Source of the DNA: Bradymonadales bacterium | Lineage (GTDB): Bacteria > Myxococcota_A > UBA9042 > PWKZ01 | Direction of reading: 5' to 3' | Length of the DNA: 41,622 bases | Assembly: GCA_003559575.1 (NCBI GenBank) | Contig: PWKZ01000303.1 | Span: 1 to 41,622, forward strand | Part shown: positions 17,712-25,660 of the stretch, piece by piece | How positions within the stretch are numbered: position 1 is the stretch's first letter | Layout of the letters: each line of letters opens with the position of its first letter | Notes under the pieces: generated by a model | Told to the model about the DNA's origin: nothing | What the model saw: the letters and a program-made list of their open reading frames with translations, nothing else | The model's database searches: none | Position numbers and translations under genes: made by a program

Positions 17712-18434
17712 ATGGACCCGGCAAGCGCACCTGAAAGCGGCCCGCCCGGCAACCGAGAACTCGTTCCCGAGTCATGGGCACAGGCCATCCGCGGACTCGA
17801 CATCTACCGCCAGGCTCTGCTCCTGATTTTGATCACCGCAATCGGCGGGACGCTGATTGCGCTTTTCATCATGTTCAGCCGCGGGCCGGCGGAGATCATG
17901 ACCGTGTTGCGCTTCCTGGTGTTCACCAACATCATCGTAGTGCTCCTGGCGGCCAGGATGATCGGCGGCCTGTGGCGTTTTTACCAGCTCCCCGCAGAAA
18001 CCGGTGCCCGCGACATGACCAAGGTGGCCCTGTTTTTCTCGGCGCTCGGGCTACTCGGCCAGGGGACCGAACTCTATCTCCTGGCGAGCGCCGTGTTTGG
18101 GGCCGGCTCTACGGACGAGGTGGAGCAACTGGCGGGAGGGACTCCGTTCACCATCCTCGCCAGGCTCGGGATGGTGGTGGGGTTCATCTGCCTGGTGGTG
18201 GCGTTGCGCAAGGTCGCTCTCTACTTGCGCGCCGGCGATGTGATCGAACAGTTCAAGGCGTTCATGGTGATAGTCTCAATCGCGGTCGCCTTGATGGTGG
18301 TGGGAGCGGTGAGCGGCTCGGAAGCAATCCGGGGGGTCTGTGGTGTCGCGGTGCTGGCGCTGGCGATAGTCGCGCTCAAGAGGTTCTTGGGCATTTTGAA
18401 GTCGTTGACCCAAGCCATCAAGCAACAGACCTGA
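17712..18434 (+). CDS. Six-helix integral membrane protein of unknown function
   Basis: 240 aa. A short hydrophilic N-terminus (MDPASAPESGPPGN...) precedes about six membrane spans: LLLILITAIGGTLIALFIMF, VLRFLVFTNIIVVLLAARMI, VALFFSALGLLGQGTELYLL, LARLGMVVGFICLVVALRKV, FMVIVSIAVALMVVGAV, and GVCGVAVLALAIVALKRFL. No family recognised. ATG 17712 is chosen because AGGAGGGG lies just upstream; the longer frame back to 17562 is inside mfd. It follows mfd closely and may be cotranscribed with it. Confidence 0.7.
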   Translation: MDPASAPESGPPGNRELVPESWAQAIRGLDIYRQALLLILITAIGGTLIALFIMFSRGPAEIMTVLRFLVFTNIIVVLLAARMIGGLWRFYQLPAETGARDMTKVALFFSALGLLGQGTELYLLASAVFGAGSTDEVEQLAGGTPFTILARLGMVVGFICLVVALRKVALYLRAGDVIEQFKAFMVIVSIAVALMVVGAVSGSEAIRGVCGVAVLALAIVALKRFLGILKSLTQAIKQQT

Positions 18435-18443
18435 ACTCTCATG

Positions 18444-18541
18444 CCACAACGGACGCCATGCGATAGTCGAAACACAGAGTTCGGCTCTCCCGGACGGCAA
18501 TTTCGCTATCGCTCGTGGCCGGTGAGCTTTGTCGTTGGGCA
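18444..18541 (-). other. Degenerate attC-like site downstream of rarA
   Basis: On the minus strand the segment starts GCCCAACGACAAAGCTCACC, which fits the RYYYAAC inverse core and nearly repeats the arm of the site at 23514-23573 (GGCGAACGACCAAGCTCACC). An internal imperfect stem pairs CGATAGCGAAA with TTTCGACTATCG. The far end GTTGTGGC is only a weak match to GTTRRRY. It is possibly a decayed recombination site. The rest of 18435-18602 shows nothing else. Confidence 0.4.
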
Positions 18542-18602
18542 AATGACGGCTCCCCTCCCGCAGCGGGGCGCCTGCGCGGCGCCGAAGAGCCGCAGTCGCC
18601 TC

Positions 18603-19901
18603 TTACTCCTCGCTCACGGCCGCGCCCCTCAGTCGTGCCAGGCGATCGGCCAACCTGGCCTCCAGCCCCTGGCGCGAGGGGCGATAGTAGCGCCGCCCCT
18701 CGAGTTCCTTCGGGAGATAGACCTCGCCCGGGACGTGGTGATCCTCGAAGTCGTGCGGATAGCGATATCCCTCCGCGTTGCCCTGGGCCTTCATGAGCTT
18801 CGTCGGAGCGTTCCGCAGGTGCTTCGGGACAGGCGGCGAGCCGCTCGCGCGGACCGCCTTCTGCGCCTCGCGTAGCGCGAGGTAGCTGCGGTTGCTCTTG
18901 ACGGTGCTCGCCAGATAGGTGCAGGCCTGCGCGAGCACGATCTCGCCCTCCGGCTGGCCTACGAACCGAAACGCCTCGACCGCCGCGACGGCCACCGCGA
19001 GAGCCCGCGGATCGGCGTTACCGACGTCCTCGGAGGCGAAGATCACCATCCGCCGCGCCAGGAAGAGAGGGTCCTCGCCGTTGGCCAGCATTCGGGCCAG
19101 ATAATAGATCGCGGCGTCCGGGTCGGAACCGCGCAGGCTCTTGATGAGAGCCGAGATCAAGTCGTAGTGCTCGTCGCCACTGCGATCGTAGCGCCCGACC
19201 GGATCGGTCGCTACCTCGGCCAGGTTGGCGGCGGTGATGTGGCGCCCGCCCGCGGCCTCGGAGTACAAGGCCGCCTGCTCCAGCAAGTTGAGCGCCTGGC
19301 GGGCGTCGCCCGCCGCCCCATGGGCTATCAACGCCAGCGCCTCGTCGTCGATCGGGAGCGCGCGCCCGCCGAGGCCCCGCTCGGAGTCACTGAGCGCCGC
19401 GCGCAGCAACGCCTCGACGGCCGAAGGCGCGAGCGGCTCCAGGCGCACCACCCGACAGCGGGAGAGAAGCGCCGCGTTGACGTAGAAGGATGGGTTCTCG
19501 GTCGTCGCGCCGATGAGCACGATGGTGCCGTCCTCGACGTGGGGCAGGAAGGCGTCCTGCTGCGCCTTGTTGAACCGGTGCAGCTCATCGACGAACAGAA
19601 CCGTGCGCCGCTCAATCCGCCGCCGGCGCGCCTCCTCGATTATCACGCGGACTTCCTTGACCCCGCCGAGCACCGCGCTGAAGGCCACGAAATGAGCCCG
19701 GGTATGAGCCGCCACCACATGGGCGATGGTGGTCTTGCCGGTGCCGGGCGGCCCCCACAGCACCATCGAGGGCAGCTCGTCGGCGGCGATGGCGCGCGCC
19801 AAAAAACTCTCCGGGCCGGCCACCGACTCCTGGCCGCTAATCTCAGCCAAACTCCGCGGCCGCATCCGATCGGCCAACGGCGTCCCACGTTGGTCATTCA
19901 T
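18603..19901 (-). CDS. rarA: Replication-associated recombination protein RarA (MgsA) AAA+ ATPase
   Basis: 432 aa. Clamp-loader-like AAA+ protein acting at stalled replication forks. DRMRPRSLAEISGQ is the family N-terminus. Walker A is GPPGTGKTT (50-58), Walker B-type VLFVDELHRFNKAQQDAFLP, sensor 1 IGATTENPSFYVNAALLSRC, and the C-terminal MgsA domain contains DPDAAIYYLARMLANGEDP, PRALAVAVAA and the terminal LPKELEGRRYYRPSRQGLE. ATG 19901 is chosen: GGAGG sits at a good distance within the end of the upstream gene, whose stop is only four bases away. The 19931 start would lie inside that gene. Confidence 0.95.
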   Translation of the reverse strand: MNDQRGTPLADRMRPRSLAEISGQESVAGPESFLARAIAADELPSMVLWGPPGTGKTTIAHVVAAHTRAHFVAFSAVLGGVKEVRVIIEEARRRRIERRTVLFVDELHRFNKAQQDAFLPHVEDGTIVLIGATTENPSFYVNAALLSRCRVVRLEPLAPSAVEALLRAALSDSERGLGGRALPIDDEALALIAHGAAGDARQALNLLEQAALYSEAAGGRHITAANLAEVATDPVGRYDRSGDEHYDLISALIKSLRGSDPDAAIYYLARMLANGEDPLFLARRMVIFASEDVGNADPRALAVAVAAVEAFRFVGQPEGEIVLAQACTYLASTVKSNRSYLALREAQKAVRASGSPPVPKHLRNAPTKLMKAQGNAEGYRYPHDFEDHHVPGEVYLPKELEGRRYYRPSRQGLEARLADRLARLRGAAVSEE

Positions 19902-19905
19902 CGAT

Positions 19906-21978
19906 TCAATCCTCCGGGCAGATAGCGGCATAGAGGGCTGTGCGGGCGGATTCAGCCGTGAGGCGGTGGAACTCTCCCCCGGTCTCCCCCGGCACCAACG
20001 AGTCGGGCAACGGCACCACCTCCGCCGCGCTCACCTTGCCCCCCTCGTCCACGAAAGGCCACAGCTTTTCGGCCAATCGACGCCCGGCCACCTCCACTCG
20101 GGTGTGAGGCGGCAGCCAGACCATGGTGGCGGGCGGCAGCCGCCCCTCCCGCTCGCAGCGCGCGTGAGCCTCGGCGAGCGGCAGCGCCCTGATCCTCGGC
20201 CCCGAGGCGGAGAGGGGGCCCAGGGGCAAATTATTCTCGACCCGGCCGGCCTTGTCGGCCGCGATGAGCCAGATGTCTCCCCGGTGTGCGGCCAGCGTGG
20301 CGCGAAGGTGCCGGTAGGCCTGCCCCTGGCTGTCGAGCACAGCGCGGCCCGCGCCCGCCCGCGCCAGTTCACTCGCGCTCCACAGGAGCCCGGCGGCGAG
20401 CAGCACGAGCGCTCCCCGGCGCGAGAGGCGCGCCCACGCTGGCGCTCCCGGGACGAGTCGGGCAAGCGACGGGGCAAACGCCACCAGCGGGACCAGGAAT
20501 GGCGCCAGAAGAGATTGATAGCGCAGCGCGTCGCTCAGCGCGCCGTGGACCTGGAGCCCGGCGAGCAGCAGGATGTGCGCTCCCATGAGCGCCGCCGCCG
20601 AGCGCCACGCACCCCTGGAATCGCCGCGCGGCCACGCCAAGGCGACGAGGCCCATCCCCAGCAGCAACAACAGCCCCCTGGCGCCCCACTCGAGATGCAG
20701 CCATAGTTGGTTATTCCAAAACCGGGGCAGAAGGGGAGTGATCAGCCGGATCTCCCCCGCGTGCCGCGCGACGACCGCGAGATGGGTCATGGCGCTCGGC
20801 AACGCCCCGAGGAGTACCGCGGAAGCGTACAGGACGGGCAGCCGTCTGACCCCGGGCGAGAGCGCCCAGGCCATGCACGCCACCCCGCCGGCAAATGCAG
20901 CTCCCAGGAGCTGACCGGAGGTGAGGAGCACAAGGGCGATCCAGACTCCCACCCGCGCCGCCATGCGCTCCTGGCGCGGCGCGAGAAACAAGGTCGCGCC
21001 GACGAGCAGCTGCCCGACCACGAAGATACTCTCGGAGCGGCCCACCCGCGCCCACGCGGGCACCAGCGCCAACAACACTCCGGCCATGATTGCGCCGCCC
21101 ACCCCGCTCCCGGCCCGCAGCGCGCCCACGGCCGCGAGCGCCAAGGCCAGCGCGCCGAATATGGCGCAAAGCGCCATGACCCCATCGTGATGGCGCCCGA
21201 CAAACGGGGTCAACGCGCGCTGCGCGGCGTACCAGCCGGGGCCATTGGTGAGCACCCGCGCCGCCGTCGTGTTCTCGCTCTCGGGAAGCGCGAGGGCCAC
21301 CTCGAACCCGGCGTAGGCGTGAGTATTGGCATGAAGCGCGGTCGCCGGCAGCGTGACTCTCGCCACCCAGGCGACACCGAGCACCACCGCGAAGACGATG
21401 CCCCCACGGAGCGCAGCGCGGCGTGAAATCCCGGCAGAGAGCGTGCTCATCACCATCGTCGCCGCCAGCACTCCCCAAAGCAGCGCCGCGGCCGCCAGCA
21501 GAAGGCGCGCACGGAGGAATGCTTCGTCCTCCTCGCCGGTACGAATACCGGTGACGAACTGTTCGCGTGGCCGGAGCGGCACATCGGCGAAAAACGTCCC
21601 GTCGTCGTTTTCGCGAACGACGCGGGCGAGCTTGGCGGCGGCGCGCCGAAGTTCAGGAGGCGTGAAGCGCGCATCCGGCACAGAGAGTTCGAACGAGCCC
21701 CCGTGTGCAGTGGCGCTGGGGGTCACCAACAGGTGTAGCTCGGCCTCACCGGCGGGCGAGACCATGCGAACCACGATCCGGCGCGGCTCGAGGCGAACGC
21801 TGTCGATCACGACCCCGTCGATCACCTCTTGATGCAGCGCATATGGACTCAGAAGCTCCAGCGCCGCGGGCTCACGGCCGGCACCGATGACCGGCAACGT
21901 CTCGGTGGCGGAGCCCCGGACTGGCAGGAGAGCCAAGACGAGCGCGCCAAATAGCACCGCAGCGCCGAGGCGCCTCAC
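19906..21978 (-). CDS. Large polytopic membrane protein (possible GT-C-like), unknown function
   Basis: About 690 aa. A signal-like N-terminus (GAAVLFGALVLALLPVRGSA) leads to a periplasmic beta-rich domain (RIVVRMVSPAGEAELHLLV). Roughly ten membrane segments follow in the middle, including LLLAAAALLWGVLAATMVMS, GALALALAAVGAL and GLLLLLGMGLVALAW. A soluble C-terminal domain with AHRGDIWLIAADKAGRVENN closes it. The layout resembles membrane glycosyltransferases of the GT-C/PMT type, but no diagnostic acidic loop motif was recognised. GTG 21978 overlaps the preceding stop as GTGA, which fits translational coupling; starts further upstream lie inside that gene. It is the middle gene of the three-gene minus-strand operon. 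Confidence 0.65.
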   Translation of the reverse strand: MRRLGAAVLFGALVLALLPVRGSATETLPVIGAGREPAALELLSPYALHQEVIDGVVIDSVRLEPRRIVVRMVSPAGEAELHLLVTPSATAHGGSFELSVPDARFTPPELRRAAAKLARVVRENDDGTFFADVPLRPREQFVTGIRTGEEDEAFLRARLLLAAAALLWGVLAATMVMSTLSAGISRRAALRGGIVFAVVLGVAWVARVTLPATALHANTHAYAGFEVALALPESENTTAARVLTNGPGWYAAQRALTPFVGRHHDGVMALCAIFGALALALAAVGALRAGSGVGGAIMAGVLLALVPAWARVGRSESIFVVGQLLVGATLFLAPRQERMAARVGVWIALVLLTSGQLLGAAFAGGVACMAWALSPGVRRLPVLYASAVLLGALPSAMTHLAVVARHAGEIRLITPLLPRFWNNQLWLHLEWGARGLLLLLGMGLVALAWPRGDSRGAWRSAAALMGAHILLLAGLQVHGALSDALRYQSLLAPFLVPLVAFAPSLARLVPGAPAWARLSRRGALVLLAAGLLWSASELARAGAGRAVLDSQGQAYRHLRATLAAHRGDIWLIAADKAGRVENNLPLGPLSASGPRIRALPLAEAHARCEREGRLPPATMVWLPPHTRVEVAGRRLAEKLWPFVDEGGKVSAAEVVPLPDSLVPGETGGEFHRLTAESARTALYAAICPED

Positions 21979-23255
21979 GGTCGAAATCCGCCCCGCGCTG
22001 ACGAACCGACGCCGCCCTTGAGAGAGAGCGCCCCCACCAACAGCGCCAGCAGCAACAGCGCCGGCGACAGCGGGGGGGGACCCGTCGCGCCGTGGCCGGT
22101 CGCGCATCCGGAGCTCTTGTTTTCGTCACGCTCAGAGGGCGGCCCCATCACATCTCGCGGCCAACTTGGGCGGGTGTCGGTGGCCGGCGGAGCGACCACT
22201 TCGTCCAGGAACCAAGGCGCGTCCTCGCCTCCCCCGGCGTCGAGGTCTTCGGGGGGCTCCACGGGCGGTGAAGTTTTGAGCAGGCGGATGGAACAGTCGA
22301 CTTCCACATTGTGCAGGACCTTACACTCGCGCTCCCCGGTCCCGTAGCCCTCGAGGGCGGCCACGAGCACGTAGTCGCCTTCCGGGAGAGTCATGCGCCA
22401 CTTTGCCCCCGGCAGGTCGGCCGTGGTCTCGTCGGCCCACTCGTCGACCGGCGCTCTCTTCTTGCGCATTCCAACCCACGCCCCCAACAGAGCCGGTGCT
22501 CCATCCTCCCCGTCGGTAGAGCGATCTTCAGTGACAGTCCCACCGACAGCCCCCCAACCGAGGGAGACATCGGGGTGGCCGGCGAGTCCGAGCGACCGCC
22601 TGACCGCTCGATGGTGGGCGTAGGCGGCCTGTTTGAGCCTGACCGGATCTCGCAAGAGCGACGCGTCTTGCGCGCAGTTGTCGACAAACGCCAACTTGGT
22701 GATGGTAGCCGGCATTTGGGCCTCGGTGAGTATCCTGTAGTCGAACGCCTGGACGCCGTGGTTCGGCAATTCGCCCCACACTTCACCCATCGCTTCCTTG
22801 ATGAAGTTCGACAGGTTCAGCGCATCTTGAGAGGCGCTCTCCCGCCTGATGGTCAAGATGCCGCTCTTCTGTTGCTCGGAGATGACTTTGCCGACGACGT
22901 TCAGGCGGAGCGAGAGCAGGCGATCGGCGTTCCTTTCATTGGCAACGCTCAGACGCGTCTCCAAAGTGCGCTCAACGTCGCTGTCGCGCGTCATGATCGG
23001 GTCGAGATCGGGGTCGCGGTCCATCAGGTCCCGCAGCATCAAGCCCACCTGAAGTGTGATCTCGCCTTTGTAGAGGTCGTCACAAAATGGCGGCTTGCCG
23101 GGACCGCGATCACCTCCATAGGCCGGATCGATCGCGATCTTGTATGGCGGTCCTGCCACTCCCGCGGCGCTCCACAAGAGAGTCGCCAGCAACACGCCTA
23201 TCAATGACGTCGCGCGCGCTCGAGAGCCCGACAAGACACATTGCATGCGATCCAT
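21975..23255 (-). CDS. Amidase_3-like protein with lost zinc ligands and a sorting-like C-terminal tail
   Basis: 426 aa. A signal peptide (LIGVLLATLLWSAAGVAG) precedes an N-acetylmuramoyl-L-alanine amidase fold: KIAIDPAYGGDRG, GEITLQVGLMLRDLM, TRDSDVERTLETRLSVANERNADRLLSL in two blocks. Compared with the family, GHGG is AYGG (Tyr46 in place of the zinc His), the zinc Glu is kept (Glu65), and the SIHxN His is Arg117. It is therefore probably a non-catalytic cell-wall binder. A PEGA-like region follows (LPEGDYVLVAALEGYG). The tail has Cys384, a Pro-rich hinge, the hydrophobic LLLLALLVGAL and basic residues, like MYXO-CTERM signals. ATG 23255 has AGGAG seven bases upstream. Confidence 0.7.
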   Translation of the reverse strand: MDRMQCVLSGSRARATSLIGVLLATLLWSAAGVAGPPYKIAIDPAYGGDRGPGKPPFCDDLYKGEITLQVGLMLRDLMDRDPDLDPIMTRDSDVERTLETRLSVANERNADRLLSLRLNVVGKVISEQQKSGILTIRRESASQDALNLSNFIKEAMGEVWGELPNHGVQAFDYRILTEAQMPATITKLAFVDNCAQDASLLRDPVRLKQAAYAHHRAVRRSLGLAGHPDVSLGWGAVGGTVTEDRSTDGEDGAPALLGAWVGMRKKRAPVDEWADETTADLPGAKWRMTLPEGDYVLVAALEGYGTGERECKVLHNVEVDCSIRLLKTSPPVEPPEDLDAGGGEDAPWFLDEVVAPPATDTRPSWPRDVMGPPSERDENKSSGCATGHGATGPPPLSPALLLLALLVGALSLKGGVGSSARGGFRP

Positions 23256-23386
23256 CACCACGCTCCTGATAATACCCGCCCCAAAACGCCCCCGCTTTGG
23301 AAACAAGACAAGAATGCCCCAAGCCAAAGGACAATCGCAAGCTTGAGCGACCGCATTTGAGCCCACGAAACGCCAGGTACCATGAT

Positions 23387-23480
23387 CCTCAATCATCCAC
23401 CCTTTTCCGGGATTCGGGAAGCGATTCGGGTGATTTTGCGGCGTCACCTTCACCAAATCGATGCTCGACGCAGGCGCTGC
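23387..23480 (+). repeat. Dispersed MITE-like repeat, copy D (truncated)
   Basis: It starts with the type 1 terminus CCTCAATCATCCACCC and continues through the family core to GCTCGACGCAGGCGCTGC, very close to copy A on its minus strand. It stops abruptly after 94 bases, 33 bases before the attC-like site, as if the other half had been removed by recombination. Confidence 0.85.
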
Positions 23481-23513
23481 TGTCGGCGGAATGGGCGCCA
23501 GCGTGAGGGGGGC

Positions 23514-23573
23514 GTCTAACAACAGTATGCGGCGGACGGCGCTGCGTGCCGCCGGTGAGCTTGGTCGTTCGCC
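23514..23573 (-). other. Integron attC-like recombination site (minus orientation)
   Basis: 60 bases, the classic small attC length. Minus strand: GGCGAAC (weak inverse core) at one end and GTTAGAC (perfect GTTRRRY core) at the other, with a stem CGGCGGCACG/CGTCCGCCG. One extra base lies on the arm next to GGCGAAC, as attC sites have on the L'' arm. It shares GAACGACCAAGCTCACC-like bases with 18444-18541. No integrase gene is visible in the window. Confidence 0.6.
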
Positions 23574-24118
23574 GGACAAAGAAGCGCCGCGCTGGTGAAG
23601 AAACCACCCGTCATGTAATCTTCTGCGCGGGAACAACAGGAGGAACGAATGAACTGCCCCTGCTGCCAGCTTCCTCTGAATAAGTCGGTGACCATGCTTG
23701 CGTCGAATGGGCGACGGCTGAAGAGCTGCCCTAACTGTTCCGTAACCGCTGGACGCCACCGTTTTTTTCCGGAAGGCGATTTTGGAACGCGCAACATGGG
23801 AGACGATCGAACCATCGTGCAATCCTGGTGTCCCCAGTGTCGGAGCGCTGAGTCTCCCCGGCAGCACGTGTTTGAATGCCTCGAATAGGCCCCGTGCATT
23901 CGTCTCGGCGATTGACATTCCACCTCCATGTGGAGGTCGTTCATGCGGCGCGCCATCTCCACCGCCCAGTCGATGTAGTCGGACAACGACCGGTCCTCCT
24001 GACCGAACGCCAGCCCGTGCATCGTCTCGACGATCTGCTTGGCCGTGCCCTCGAGCACACGGCCGTCTGCCATCATTCGGATTTGCCGAGAGTTGCGGGC
24101 GCGGGTGGCTAACGGCAT
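23516..24118 (-). CDS. Small cassette-type protein with an aberrant read-through tail
   Basis: The first 68 or so residues (24118 down to about 23915) look like a compact small protein: [20 protein letters not shown], then [20 protein letters not shown] and [18 protein letters not shown]. This composition recalls small proteins common in gene cassettes. After that the frame runs without a stop through the antisense of the 23649-23888 gene and into the attC-like site, giving a 200-aa product with a Cys/Ser/Arg-rich tail. The natural stop appears to have been lost by recombination, so the encoded tail is probably not native. The ribosome site is weak. Function unknown. Confidence 0.45.
   Translation of the reverse strand: MPLATRARNSRQIRMMADGRVLEGTAKQIVETMHGLAFGQEDRSLSDYIDWAVEMARRMNDLHMEVECQSPRRMHGAYSRHSNTCCRGDSALRHWGHQDCTMVRSSPMLRVPKSPSGKKRWRPAVTEQLGQLFSRRPFDASMVTDLFRGSWQQGQFIRSSCCSRAEDYMTGGFFTSAALLCPANDQAHRRHAAPSAAYCC
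23649..23888 (+). CDS. Small multi-cysteine (zinc-ribbon-like) cassette protein
   Basis: 79 aa. Eight cysteines, six of them in CPCC (3-6), CPNC (27-30) and CPQC (61-64) knuckles, suggest one or two structural zinc sites. The middle has [25 protein letters not shown] lies five bases before the ATG, one of the best ribosome sites in the window. The gene begins 75 bases beyond an attC-like site and overlaps the possible tail of an antisense small gene. No function is assigned; zinc-ribbon proteins of this size often bind nucleic acid or partner proteins. Confidence 0.6.
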   Translation: MNCPCCQLPLNKSVTMLASNGRRLKSCPNCSVTAGRHRFFPEGDFGTRNMGDDRTIVQSWCPQCRSAESPRQHVFECLE

Positions 24119-24127
24119 GATGGAACC

Positions 24128-24247
24128 TGTCCGTGAGCTTGGAAACCTGCAGGCGGCCTATTGCGCGAGAGGAAGCTCAGAAACCAACCGCGGCGAGCCA
24201 ACACGCCGCAGATAGGCGGAGCCGAGGCGGCCTAATAGCTGTTAGGC
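24128..24247. other. Palindrome-rich segment ending in an attC-type core GTTAGGC
   Basis: Bases 24230-24247 are the palindrome GCCTAA-TAGCTG-TTAGGC, whose right half is a perfect GTTAGGC core. A second hairpin, GCGGCG-AGCCAACA-CGCCGC, lies at about 24190-24209. The related blocks GGCGGCCTATT and GGCGGCCTAAT occur 70 bases apart, and CCGTGAGCTTGG near 24130 echoes the arms of the attC-like sites. A degenerate or rearranged cassette boundary is possible. The rest of the gap to 24459 shows no gene. Confidence 0.4.
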
Positions 24248-24459
24248 GGACGGGCTCAAAAGGGTTGCGGCGAAAGTGAATTGGGCAGGCGGCGACGGAC
24301 GGAGTTGAGCGGTCAACTCCCTGGCATTGTGTCGTCGTCGAAGGCAGCATAGAGACGGGCGCGGGGGGAACGGCGCGTGTTGGGGCTTGCGGCTGCGACT
24401 CGGGGCCAACGACAGCGGGTACGCAGCGGCAACGAAGACAAACACCGTGGGGTTGCTGG

Positions 24460-25350
24460 ATGAGCTATTTGCTTTTCCTGGATGAGAGCGGTCACGACCA
24501 CCGAACTATGCCCTACGAGGTTCGGGGCGGCGTGGCGCTGCACGCATCGGAACTCTGGCCGTTCGTTCAACACATGCAGCGTCTTGAGCTCGCCTCCTTC
24601 GGCACCGCACTACATCAGTTCAAGGCCGAATTGAAGGGCTGCAAGCTCCTGGACAAGGATCGGTTCAAGTGGGCCGCCCAAGCTGCGCCCATGTCCGACG
24701 AGGAGCGCCGCAAACACTGCCGCGGCTTTCTAACGAAGGGGCTGGAGAAGAAACCGCCGAGCCGAATGGAGTTCACGGCATACGGACAGGCGTGCCTGGA
24801 GATGGCGACGGGGATGTTCGAACTGCTCAGGCAACACAGAGCACGTCTGTTCGCTGCGGCGATCCCACGCAGCGCTGTCATGTCGGCCACGTTTGAGGCA
24901 GAGGAGTACCTTCGGAAAGACCAAGTGTTTCTCCTTGAGCGCTATTTCTACTTTCTGGAGCAAGAGAAACAGCACGGGTTACTTGTGATGGATGAAGTGG
25001 AGAAGGGCGAAGACCGGCGTTTCGTGCGACGCCTCGAGGCGTACTTTCGGAGGACACAGGCGGGACGACACCGGTCTACGTGGATTGTTCCGGCGCCCTT
25101 CTTCGTCTCGTCGGACATGACCTACCCGGTTCAGGCCGCAGACCTGGCGATCTACTGCGTGAACTGGGGTTTTCGGCTGCCCACTCGGGGGATGGGCGCT
25201 CCAGCGCGACAGGAACTCGCCGACGTCTATGGTCCATGGCTCGCCCAGCTTCAGTTTCGTGGGGAGGGATACCGCGACGGGGCGGTTTTTGATTCCTACG
25301 GCATCGTGTTCGTTCCAGACCCGTATGAGGCGAGAGGCGGTGGGGAGTGA
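24460..25350 (+). CDS. DUF3800-family protein
   Basis: 296 aa. The N-terminus YLLFLDESGHDHRTMPYEVRG (here split as LFLDESG plus a following strand) carries the Asp-Glu pair (8-9) typical of DUF3800, predicted to have an RNase H-like fold. A later VMDEVEKGEDRRFVRRLEAY block and MTYPVQAADLAIYCVNWGFR supply further family hallmarks (conserved Asp in the QAADL helix). Biochemical activity is not established; the family is frequent in accessory and defence-linked regions. The gene lies between a GTTAGGC core and a well-formed attC in the same orientation, as expected for a gene cassette. Ribosome site weak (GGGG). Confidence 0.8.
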   Translation: MSYLLFLDESGHDHRTMPYEVRGGVALHASELWPFVQHMQRLELASFGTALHQFKAELKGCKLLDKDRFKWAAQAAPMSDEERRKHCRGFLTKGLEKKPPSRMEFTAYGQACLEMATGMFELLRQHRARLFAAAIPRSAVMSATFEAEEYLRKDQVFLLERYFYFLEQEKQHGLLVMDEVEKGEDRRFVRRLEAYFRRTQAGRHRSTWIVPAPFFVSSDMTYPVQAADLAIYCVNWGFRLPTRGMGAPARQELADVYGPWLAQLQFRGEGYRDGAVFDSYGIVFVPDPYEARGGGE

Positions 25351-25459
25351 GAAAAGGAGGCAATGCTGTCGAGGCCACCCGAGAGCAGCCCCTTGGCCGA
25401 GCCTCCAACAGAAGTATCGGCTGTCGCTTTGCGGAAGTCAAGGGCGTAGTCGTAACAGC

Positions 25460-25519
25460 GCCGAACAACGGCGTGCACCTGACGCGCTTCGCGCGCAGGT
25501 GACGCCGCGGGCGTTCGGC
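25460..25519 (+). other. Integron attC site
   Basis: 60 bases. GCCGAAC (25460-25466) pairs fully with GTTCGGC (25513-25519). The inner stem is GGCGT-(G)-CACCTG-(A)-CGCGC, loop TTC, GCGCG-CAGGTG-ACGCC. The two single extra bases G and A both lie on the 5' arm, the extrahelical-base asymmetry that sets attC orientation. The site follows the DUF3800 gene in the same direction, and a new gene start lies 47 bases downstream. The core departs from GTTRRRY by one base (C for R). Confidence 0.8.
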
Positions 25520-25565
25520 CTTTACTGTTGAGGCGGCACGCGGTGACCGAGACAAGAACAAGAAT

Positions 25566-25660
25566 ATGGAGCTGGAAGTGATCAGTCGCGGTTCTGAATG
25601 GCACAGATGGGAGCCGCATATCCATGCGCCTGGCACTATCCTCAACAATCAGTTTGGTGA
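25566..25660 (+). pseudogene. 5' stub of a TrlF-like (PHP/AAA) gene, truncated by a repeat
   Basis: The first 31 or so residues include SRGSEWHRWEPHIHAPGTI followed by LNNQFG, close to the start of TrlF-type proteins, which open with a Gly-Ser-x-Trp-x-x-Trp-[DE]-x-His-x-His-x-Pro metal-binding segment of a PHP domain. Homology stops at about 25660, exactly where a dispersed repeat begins. Nothing of the rest of the gene (hundreds of residues in the family) is found in the window. It lies 47 bases after the attC site, so it may have been the next cassette. Confidence 0.6.

Noticed and set aside
22018-23207. Plus-strand frames opposite the amidase-like gene
   Set aside because: Antisense shadows; the minus-strand gene has a signal peptide, ribosome site and coupling.
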